NCBI RefSeq assembly: GCF_019050325.1
Contig: NZ_VOMB01000016.1
Coordinates: 585,648 to 649,647, forward strand
Length of the DNA stretch: 64,000 nucleotides
Source: [Mycobacterium] fortunisiensis
Lineage (GTDB): Bacteria; Actinomycetota; Actinomycetes; Mycobacteriales; Mycobacteriaceae
Reading direction: 5' to 3'
Positions 57,634-64,000 of the stretch are shown here, piece by piece. Under the pieces are notes generated by a model, which did no database searches, was not told where the DNA came from, and saw only the letters and a list, made by a program, of their open reading frames with translations. The position numbers were made by a program, and so were the translations under genes. Numbering within the stretch: the stretch's first letter is position 1; every line of letters begins with the position of its first letter.

Positions 57634-59064
57634 GTGAAAACAGCCCTGATCGCCCTCACCGCCGGCCTGACACTCGCGACCGCCGGTTGCTCGCTGGACT
57701 CGGCGACACAATCCGGCGACACCGTCGACGTCGTCGTCGGCTACCAGTCCAAGACCATCAACACCGTCACCGCCGGAACCCTGCTGCGTGCCCAGGGCTA
57801 CCTGGAACGCCGCCTGGCCGACACCACCACCCGCACCGGCACCAAGTACAACGTGACCTGGCAGGACTACGACACCGGGGCCCCGATCACCGCGCAGATG
57901 GTGGCCGAGAAGATCGACATCGGTTCGATGGGCGACTACCCGATGCTGATCAACGGATCCAAGACGCAGGCCAACGAACGTGCCAAGACCGAGATCGTCT
58001 CGGTCACCGGGTACAACCCCAAAGGTGCGTTGAACATGGTTGTGGTGACCCCGGATTCGCCGATCAGATCCTTGACCGACCTGGCCGGCAAGAAGGTCTC
58101 GGCCAGCGTCGGATCGGCCGGCCACGGGATGGTGGTGCAGGCCCTCGGTAGAGCCGGCATCGATGCCAAGTCCGGTGTGGAAGTGCTCAACCAGCAGCCG
58201 CAGGTCGGTGCCTCTGCCCTGGAATCCGGCCAGGTTCAGGCCCTTTCACAGTTCGTCGCCTGGCCGGGGCTACTGGTCCAGCAGGGCAAGGCCAAGCTGC
58301 TGTACGACGGCGCCGAGCTGAACTATCCGACATTGCACGGAGTGGTGGTGCGCCGGGCCTATGCGGCCGACCACCCAGAGGTTCTCGATGCCTTCCTGCA
58401 GGCGCAACTCGACGCGACCGACTTCATCAACACCAAGCCCCTGGAAGCCGCCCGCATCGTCGCCGAGGGCAGTGGGCTGCCGCAAGAGGTCGTCTACCTC
58501 TACAACGGGCCCGGTGGCACCTCGTTCGACACCACGCTCAAGCCGTCGCTGATCGAGGCGCTCAAAGGTGATGTGCCATACCTGAAGTCGATTGACAACT
58601 TCGCCGATCTCGACGTGGCCGGCTTCGTCCACGATGCGCCGTTGCGGGCGGCATTCGCTGCGCGCGGACAAGACTACGACAAGCTTCTCAGCTCGACCGC
58701 CAACCCCTCGGCACTGAGTGGGACCGACCCGGTGTGCCACAAGCCGGTCGACAATCCGGCGACCGCGGGTGAACTCTGGCTCGACGGATCCGACACCACC
58801 ACACCGGCGGCGACGCCGGTCTGCCTGCTCAAGGCGATCCGGCAGGCGGAAGGCGACGGGAAGAAGGTGCGCGCCGCGTATGTCAGCGACGCCGAACTGG
58901 GTACCCGATGGTTCGCCGACAAGTCGGTGTGGGTGCGACTGCCCGCTGCCGGGGACGAGGACTTCCTGCCGTTCGGCACCCAGGCCGGCGCCGAACGCTA
59001 CGCGAGCGCCCACCCCGGCAGCACGATCATCGATTACCGGCAAGCGTTGGCAGGTGCGGTATGA
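57634..59064 (+). CDS. ABC transporter substrate-binding lipoprotein fused to a NosL-like domain
   Basis: 476 residues. Lipoprotein signal LTLATAGCSLDS (lipobox Cys19). Residues about 30-345 form an SsuA/TauA/NrtA-type binding protein (MVAEKIDIGSMGDYPML, SLTDLAGKKVSASVGSAGHGM). From about 355 to the end a second domain starts with SGTDPVCHKPVDNP (Cys368), PVCLLKAI (Cys397) and YVSDAELGTRWFADKSVWV, and ends FGTQAGAERYASAHPGSTIIDY, resembling NosL metal-binding chaperones. The fusion is unusual. It captures the ligand outside the membrane for the permease and ATPase that follow. GTG 57634. Confidence 0.85.
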   Translation: MKTALIALTAGLTLATAGCSLDSATQSGDTVDVVVGYQSKTINTVTAGTLLRAQGYLERRLADTTTRTGTKYNVTWQDYDTGAPITAQMVAEKIDIGSMGDYPMLINGSKTQANERAKTEIVSVTGYNPKGALNMVVVTPDSPIRSLTDLAGKKVSASVGSAGHGMVVQALGRAGIDAKSGVEVLNQQPQVGASALESGQVQALSQFVAWPGLLVQQGKAKLLYDGAELNYPTLHGVVVRRAYAADHPEVLDAFLQAQLDATDFINTKPLEAARIVAEGSGLPQEVVYLYNGPGGTSFDTTLKPSLIEALKGDVPYLKSIDNFADLDVAGFVHDAPLRAAFAARGQDYDKLLSSTANPSALSGTDPVCHKPVDNPATAGELWLDGSDTTTPAATPVCLLKAIRQAEGDGKKVRAAYVSDAELGTRWFADKSVWVRLPAAGDEDFLPFGTQAGAERYASAHPGSTIIDYRQALAGAV

Positions 59065-59918
59065 CCACCACCGACGCCGCCCCGACCACGGTCGATGAGG
59101 TTCCGGCGACCCTGGCGCCGTCCCCACGACGCACCCCGTCGGCGTGGCCCCATCGCCTGCTGCGGTTGGCCTCTGTCGTCGGCGCAGTCGTGCTGTGGCA
59201 ACTGCTGACCGCGAACGACGTACGGCTGGGTCTGCGCTTCGACACCCTGCCGACCGTCACCGAAGTCACTGCGGCCCTGCTGAACCGGCTCGGCACCCCG
59301 GAGTACTGGCTCGACCTCGGCCAGTCGCTGATCCGGATCCTCACCGGCTTCGGCATCGCCGCGGCCGTCGGGGTGGTCACCGGAATCCTGCTCGGGCGCA
59401 CCGCGCTGTTCGCCGACATCTTCGGTCCGCTCACCGAATTGGCCCGTCCGATCCCGGCGATCGCCATGGTGCCGGTGGCCATCCTGCTGTTCCCCAGCGA
59501 TGAGGCCGGAATCGTGTTCATCACGTTCCTGGCTGCCTACTTCCCGATCATGGTGAGCGTCCGGCACGCCGTGCGGGCCCTGCCGACCATCTGGGAGGAC
59601 TCGGTACGCACCCTGGGTGGCGGGCGTCTCGACGTGCTACGCCAGGTGGTGTTGCCGGGAATCCTGCCCGGCCTGTTCGGTGGGCTCTCGGTCGGCATGG
59701 GAGTGGCCTGGATCTGCGTGATCTCGGCCGAGATGATCTCGGGCCGGCTCGGTGTCGGGTACCGCACCTGGCAGGCCTACACGGTGCTGAACTATCCGGA
59801 CGTGTTCGTCGGCATCATCACCATCGGTGTGCTGGGTTTCGTGACCGCGGCCGCGGTCGAGCTGATCGGCCGCCGGGCCACCCGCTGGTTGCCACGCGCT
59901 GAGGAGACGACGCGATGA
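59061..59918 (+). CDS. ABC transporter permease, sulfonate/nitrate/taurine type
   Basis: 285 residues with about six membrane segments (RLLRLASVVGAVVLWQLLTA, ILTGFGIAAAVGVVTGILLG, FITFLAAYFPIMVSV, LFGGLSVGMGVAWICVISAE and others). The EAA-type loop SVRTLGGGRLDVLRQVVLPGILPGLFGG contacts the ATPase. It matches the SsuC/TauC/NrtB family. The ATG overlaps the lipoprotein gene stop by 4 nt and its stop overlaps the ATPase start. About 30 N-terminal residues are Thr/Pro-rich and cytoplasmic. Confidence 0.9.
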   Translation: MTTTDAAPTTVDEVPATLAPSPRRTPSAWPHRLLRLASVVGAVVLWQLLTANDVRLGLRFDTLPTVTEVTAALLNRLGTPEYWLDLGQSLIRILTGFGIAAAVGVVTGILLGRTALFADIFGPLTELARPIPAIAMVPVAILLFPSDEAGIVFITFLAAYFPIMVSVRHAVRALPTIWEDSVRTLGGGRLDVLRQVVLPGILPGLFGGLSVGMGVAWICVISAEMISGRLGVGYRTWQAYTVLNYPDVFVGIITIGVLGFVTAAAVELIGRRATRWLPRAEETTR

Positions 59919-60670
59919 GTCCCACTGCCACTGCCACCGCCACCGGCATGCGGCTGGAGCTCGAAGGAATCCGCCTGTCCTACACCGGCACTCCGGTGAT
60001 CTCCGACCTGAGCCTGACCGTCGAGCCCGGCGAGATCCTGGTGCTCACCGGACCGTCCGGATGCGGCAAGTCCACCCTGTTGCGGGCATTGACCGGTCTG
60101 CTGCGACCCGACGCCGGCCGGGTGCTCGCCGACGGCGAACCGGTGACCACGACCTCGCGAGACCGCGGCATGGTGTTCCAGGACAGTGCGCTGCTGCCGT
60201 GGCGCACGGTGCGGTCGAATATCGAACTCGCCCTGCAGCTCCGCGGTGAGCCGAAGGCGGGACGGCGGGAGCGGGCCGACCGCTGGATCGACGAGGTCGG
60301 CCTGACCGGCTTCGCCGATTTCCTGCCCAAGAGCCTCTCCGGGGGGATGCGCCAGCGGGTGCAATTGGCCCGCGGGCTGGCCGGTGCGCCCCGCGCGGTG
60401 ATGATGGACGAGCCGTTCGCGGCGCTGGACACCCAGACCCGGACGGCGATGCAGCGGCTGCTGATCGACACCTGGCAGGCCCATCCGACCACGATCGTGT
60501 TCGTCACCCACGATGTCGACGAGGCCCTCACCCTCGGGGACCGCGTGGCCGTGCTGGGCCGCGCCGGTCAGCCGCTACGGGCTCTGATCGAGGTGGCCCA
60601 GCCCCGAACCGACCATCCCGAACGATCCGCGCTGCGCGCCGGGATCATCGCCGCCCTGGAGCAACCATGA
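59915..60670 (+). CDS. ABC transporter ATPase, sulfonate/nitrate/taurine type
   Basis: 251 residues. Walker A is TGPSGCGKSTLLRAL, the Q-loop VFQDSALLPWRTV, the signature LSGGMRQRVQLARGLA, Walker B AVMMDEPFAALD and the switch His FVTHDVDEAL; it matches SsuB/TauB/NrtC. It energises uptake by the lipoprotein and permease. It overlaps both neighbours by 4 nt. Confidence 0.93.
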   Translation: MSPTATATATGMRLELEGIRLSYTGTPVISDLSLTVEPGEILVLTGPSGCGKSTLLRALTGLLRPDAGRVLADGEPVTTTSRDRGMVFQDSALLPWRTVRSNIELALQLRGEPKAGRRERADRWIDEVGLTGFADFLPKSLSGGMRQRVQLARGLAGAPRAVMMDEPFAALDTQTRTAMQRLLIDTWQAHPTTIVFVTHDVDEALTLGDRVAVLGRAGQPLRALIEVAQPRTDHPERSALRAGIIAALEQP

Positions 60671-63354
60671 CCGAACTGACCGAGATTCCCGATGCCGATG
60701 ACCCCGTCCGGATCGACTGCGACGTCCTGGTGATCGGCGGCGGCACCGCCGGCACCATGGCGGCGCTGACCGCCGCCGAGAACGGCGCCCAGGTGCTGCT
60801 GCTGGAGAAGGCGCACGTGCGGCACTCCGGCGCCTTGGCGATGGGCATGGACGGCGTCAACAACGCAGTCATCCCCGGAAAGGCCGAACCCGAGGATTAC
60901 GTCGCCGAGATCACCCGGGCCAACGACGGAATCGTCAACCAGCGCACCGTCTATCAGACCGCCACCCGGGGATTCGCCATGGTGCAGCGGCTGGAACGCT
61001 ACGGCGTCAAGTTCGAGAAGGACGAGCATGGCGAGTACGCGGTGCGCCGGGTGCACCGCTCGGGTTCCTATGTGCTGCCGATGCCCGAGGGTAAGGACGT
61101 CAAGAAGGCGTTGTACCGCGTGCTGCGCCAACGCTCGATGCGCGAGAAGATCCGGATCGAGAACCGGCTCATGCCGGTACGCGTGCTGACCCAGGACGGC
61201 AGGGCGGTGGGCGCCGCTGCGTTCAACACCCGCACCGGAGAATTCGTCACCGTCGCGGCAAAAGCCGTGATCCTGTCCACCGGGGCCTGTGGCCGGCTCG
61301 GTCTGCCGGCCTCGGGGTATCTGTACGGCACCTACGAGAACCCCACCAATGCCGGTGACGGCTACGCCATGGCCTATCACGCCGGGGCCGAACTGTCGGG
61401 AATCGAGTGCTTCCAGGTCAATCCGTTGATCAAGGACTACAACGGTCCGGCCTGCGCCTATGTGGCCAATCCATTCGGTGGCTACCAGGTGAATGCGCTG
61501 GGGGAGCGGTTCGTCGACTCGGACTACTGGTCGGGTCAGATGATGGCCGAGGTCAAGCAGGAGATCGAATCCGCGCGCGGACCGATCTACCTCAAGGTCA
61601 CCCATCTGCCCGACGAGACCATCACCGCGCTGGAGAACATCCTGCACACCACGGAACGGCCCACCCGAGGTACGTTCCACGCCAACCGCGGGCACGACTA
61701 CCGCACTCACGACATCGAGATGCACATCTCCGAAATCGGTCTGTGCTCAGGGCATTCCGCCTCCGGTGTGTGGGTGGACGAGCACGCCCGGACCACGGTG
61801 CCCGGCCTGTACGCCGCCGGTGACCTTGCGTGCGTGCCGCACAACTACATGATCGGTGCCTTCGTCTACGGCGACCTGGCCGGCGAGCACGCGGCCTCGA
61901 CACTGGCGGGCGTGCCCGCGCCGGACACGCTTCCGGCCGACCAGGTGGCCGCGGCGCACGACCTGATCTACCGCCCGCTGCGGCACCCGGACGGACCTCC
62001 GCAGCCACAGGTCGAGTACAAGCTGCGCCGGTTCGTCAATGACTATGTGGCCCCGCCGAAGACCGCCACCAAACTGTCGATCGCGGTGCAGACCTTCGAG
62101 CGGATGACGGCCGAGGTCGAGGGCATCGGTGCGCGCACCCCGCACGAATTGATGCGGGCCGCGGAGGTGTCCTTCATCCGCGACTGCGCCGAGATGGCGT
62201 CGCGGTCGTCGTTGACCCGGACCGAATCACGGTGGGGCCTCTATCACGAGCGCGCCGACCTTCCCCGGCGCGACGATGCGCAGTGGCGCTATCACCTCAA
62301 CCTGTACAAAGGTGCCGACGGGACCATGCAGTTCGTGAAGCGGCCGGTGGCACCGTATTTCGTCGCCGTGCCCGAGTTGGACCACCTGACCTCACACGAT
62401 CCGGTGACCAGCGTCGAACAGCCGCACCTGCACGGCGGCCGGGCTCCGGCGGCCGAACATTCCCGGGTCCGGTCGGCTTCGTCTGCGCAACCGCCGTCGC
62501 CGCGGATCGCCGCGGTGTTGGCCCTGGAGGAGCCGTCACTGGCGGATCTGATCGCCTACCTGGCGGATTCGGACGCCGGCGTCCGGCGTACCGCGGTCGC
62601 CACGCTCGTCGAGCACCTGCCCGATGGCTACCAGCAATCGCTGGTCGCCGCCCTGGCCGACGAGGACGCCGGGGTGCGGCGCGAGACTGCTGACGCGGTT
62701 CGGGAACTCGTCGAGGTGCTGCCCGATCCGGGTGCCTTCACCGCAGGCTTGGCCTCAACGGACCCGGTGGTCCGCGCAGTCACGGTGTACCTGTTGAGTT
62801 CCCGGCGCGCCGGCAGCGCTGCAGCGTACCGGGCCGCGTCGACCGATCCCGATCATCGGGTCCGGATCGAGGCGGTGCGGGCGCTGGTGTCGGTCGACGA
62901 CGACACCGGGGTGGCGGCCTCGACCACCGACGAGAACCGGGAGGTGCGGATCGCCGCGGTCGGCGGGCTGGCGACCCTGCGGGCCGGCGCCGGCGCGGTG
63001 CGGATGGCGCTGGACGATCCGGACCCGTTGGTGCGGGCGGCGGCGCTGGCCGCTCTGGGCGCGGTCGGCTGCACCGAGGACGACGTGGTCAGTGTGGAGA
63101 AGGCGTTCACCGAATCGGCCTGGCAGATCCGTCAGGGCGCAGCGCGGGCCTTGGCCGGCGCGCAGCCGGAAGTCGCGGTCCCCACCCTGGCGCGGGCACT
63201 GGACGACCAGCACCTCGACGTCCGCAAGGCGGCGGTGCTGAGCTTGAGCCGTTGGGCGGACTCCGAATCGACTGCCCGCCAAGCGCTCACCGTGGCGCTT
63301 GAGGACAGCGACGCCGATGTGCGGGCCTACGCCCGCCACGCTCTGGCGGGATGA
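60667..63354 (+). CDS. AprA-like FAD oxidoreductase fused to C-terminal HEAT repeats
   Basis: 895 residues. Residues 1-575 follow the APS reductase alpha/fumarate reductase fold: GGGTAGTMAALTAAENGAQVLLLEKA, HSGALAMGMDGVNN, IGLCSGHSASGVWVDEHA, GLYAAGDLACVPHNYMIGA, and an AprA-type capping and C-terminal region (HELMRAAEVSFIRDCAEM, RTESRWGLYHERADLP). After a Pro/Ser/His-rich linker, residues about 620-895 hold eight or nine HEAT (PBS-lyase-like) repeats such as DAGVRRTAVATLVEHL and DPLVRAAALAALGAVG. The HEAT part is not in known AprA. ATG 60667 overlaps the ATPase stop. It probably works with the ferredoxin; the reaction is inferred only. Confidence 0.85.
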   Translation: MTELTEIPDADDPVRIDCDVLVIGGGTAGTMAALTAAENGAQVLLLEKAHVRHSGALAMGMDGVNNAVIPGKAEPEDYVAEITRANDGIVNQRTVYQTATRGFAMVQRLERYGVKFEKDEHGEYAVRRVHRSGSYVLPMPEGKDVKKALYRVLRQRSMREKIRIENRLMPVRVLTQDGRAVGAAAFNTRTGEFVTVAAKAVILSTGACGRLGLPASGYLYGTYENPTNAGDGYAMAYHAGAELSGIECFQVNPLIKDYNGPACAYVANPFGGYQVNALGERFVDSDYWSGQMMAEVKQEIESARGPIYLKVTHLPDETITALENILHTTERPTRGTFHANRGHDYRTHDIEMHISEIGLCSGHSASGVWVDEHARTTVPGLYAAGDLACVPHNYMIGAFVYGDLAGEHAASTLAGVPAPDTLPADQVAAAHDLIYRPLRHPDGPPQPQVEYKLRRFVNDYVAPPKTATKLSIAVQTFERMTAEVEGIGARTPHELMRAAEVSFIRDCAEMASRSSLTRTESRWGLYHERADLPRRDDAQWRYHLNLYKGADGTMQFVKRPVAPYFVAVPELDHLTSHDPVTSVEQPHLHGGRAPAAEHSRVRSASSAQPPSPRIAAVLALEEPSLADLIAYLADSDAGVRRTAVATLVEHLPDGYQQSLVAALADEDAGVRRETADAVRELVEVLPDPGAFTAGLASTDPVVRAVTVYLLSSRRAGSAAAYRAASTDPDHRVRIEAVRALVSVDDDTGVAASTTDENREVRIAAVGGLATLRAGAGAVRMALDDPDPLVRAAALAALGAVGCTEDDVVSVEKAFTESAWQIRQGAARALAGAQPEVAVPTLARALDDQHLDVRKAAVLSLSRWADSESTARQALTVALEDSDADVRAYARHALAG

Positions 63355-63366
63355 GGTACGCGGTGG

Positions 63367-64000
63367 TCAGCGCACGGCCAGCGGGTCTGTGAGCGTATTC
63401 GGGTCAGGCGCCACCCCCGGCGTTCCGAGACGCTCGGACATCCACGGCAGCGTGGTGGCCAGCATCTGTCCCGCCATCGGCCAGTCGTGGTCGCCGTCGG
63501 CGACGGTCACCCGGGCCTCGATGTCGAGGTTGCGCGCCGAGGTGCACAGGGTGCGAGCAGCCTTCGACTGATCGTCGGACACATCCAAGATGTCGCATTG
63601 CGGAGGTGTGTCGGCCTGCACCGGCGGCTGCTTACCAGCTCCCTGTGGAGTCCGGAAGACGACGAACCATCCGGATACGCCGGTGTAGGGACCGTGACGC
63701 GACATGATCTCGCGCGGGTCGAACTCTTTGACCGCGTCCGCGTCGCCGCCGAACAAGTCGGTCAGGGTCGCCTCCTCGGTACCGACGTTGGGTCCGATAT
63801 CGCCGCCCATGTTCACGAACGCGCTGAATATGTCCGGATGGCGAACAGTCAGGCCGGTCGCACAGGTACCGCCCATCGAGAATCCGATGATGCCCCAGCC
63901 GTGCCCGGCCGGACGGGTGCCGAACCGGGATTGCACGTAGGGCACCAGTTCGCGGGTCAGATGATCGGCGACGTTACCGCGCGGCCCGTTCACACATTCG
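63367..64000 (-). CDS. Esterase family (mycolyltransferase/esterase D-like) alpha/beta hydrolase, partial
   Basis: About 210 residues are present; the N-terminus lies beyond the window end. ECVNGPRGNVADHLTRELVP leads into the nucleophile elbow GIIGFSMGGTCATGLTVRHPD (Ser in GFSMGG). The His near the end is probably that of VADGDHDWPMAGQML. It resembles the antigen 85-like esterase family of mycobacterial envelopes; whether a signal peptide exists cannot be seen. It converges on the AprA-like gene, 12 nt apart. Confidence 0.85.
   Translation of the reverse strand, partial: ECVNGPRGNVADHLTRELVPYVQSRFGTRPAGHGWGIIGFSMGGTCATGLTVRHPDIFSAFVNMGGDIGPNVGTEEATLTDLFGGDADAVKEFDPREIMSRHGPYTGVSGWFVVFRTPQGAGKQPPVQADTPPQCDILDVSDDQSKAARTLCTSARNLDIEARVTVADGDHDWPMAGQMLATTLPWMSERLGTPGVAPDPNTLTDPLAVR

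Noticed and set aside
57634..60670. Nitrate or cyanate transporter instead of a sulfonate transporter.
   Set aside because: Not excluded by the transporter alone, but the adjacent SsuD-like enzyme and AprAB-like pair favour sulfur, and no nitrate or cyanate enzyme is present.

Overview
High-GC actinobacterial DNA, almost certainly a rapidly growing Mycobacterium (Mycolicibacterium-type). The evidence is protein identity and gene order. A backbone of genes matches, in mirror orientation, the Mycobacterium tuberculosis block Rv2578c to Rv2533c: radical SAM protein, YpfJ-like peptidase, Rv2574, aspS, Rv2567, Rv2569c, Rv2568c, Rv2559c, Rv2557/8, Rv2556c, alaS, ruvX, mltG, aroE, prepilin peptidase, aroC, aroK, aroB, Rv2536, pepQ, efp, nusB. 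Accessory blocks are inserted between these core genes. Many genes start with GTG, and several appear leaderless, with a TANNNT -10 hexamer 6-7 nt before the start codon. The window begins inside a P-type ATPase gene and ends inside an esterase gene. I saw no rRNA, tRNA, CRISPR array, insertion sequence or origin. No gene-free stretch exceeds about 195 bases.

Layout. 1-2.1 kb: P-type ATPase N-terminus, LexA-boxed radical SAM gene, SRPBCC protein. 2.2-11.5 kb: catabolic islands. One holds a FadE-type acyl-CoA dehydrogenase pair, an amidohydrolase, a TetR regulator, an F420/LLM oxidoreductase and a hot-dog thioesterase; two copies of one palindrome probably tie them to that TetR. The other is a TetR-monooxygenase-SDR operon. 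11.5-19.4 kb: SigJ-like sigma factor operon with a perfect CRP-type palindrome upstream, DUF885 protein, YpfJ-like metallopeptidase, carboxylesterase, Rv2574 homologue, aspS.

19.4-26.5 kb (minus strand): the most striking block. Eight genes, mostly overlapping by 4-8 nt, encode an HK97-fold/encapsulin-like protein, a polyprenyl diphosphate synthase, two small proteins of unknown function, a CrtC/AttH-like lipocalin-fold protein, an SCP2-like carrier, a squalene/phytoene-type FAD oxidoreductase, and a protein with two copies of a DYxQQLxxYLQAWRQxLE helix joined by a Pro-rich linker. This reads as an isoprenoid pathway organised around a candidate protein nanocompartment. A 1428-residue AAA-TPR-GAF-class III nucleotide cyclase gene lies directly upstream on the same strand.

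30.8-42.9 kb: Ddn-like nitroreductase (short), thiolase with divergent HxlR regulator, DUF389 and GAP membrane proteins, the circularly permuted ATP-grasp/alpha-E protein with transglutaminase and zinc peptidase, DUF3097, RarA, a GlsB-like stress membrane protein with a SigF-type promoter, and a Rv2557/8 homologue. 43.0-55.2 kb: core genes (alaS to nusB). The aroD/aroQ gene that sits next to aroB in M. tuberculosis is absent, and AroK carries a basic, disordered tail.

55.3-63.4 kb: a second notable block. An SsuD-like FMN monooxygenase, a GntR/UTRA regulator, an AprB-like dicluster ferredoxin, a sulfonate-type ABC transporter whose binding protein is fused to a NosL-like domain, and an AprA-like flavoprotein fused to HEAT repeats; the last six genes overlap or nearly touch. 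The contents suggest organosulfur import, desulfonation and sulfite/APS-type redox chemistry. The leader of the first gene holds cysteine-rich short frames that could act as a cysteine attenuator.
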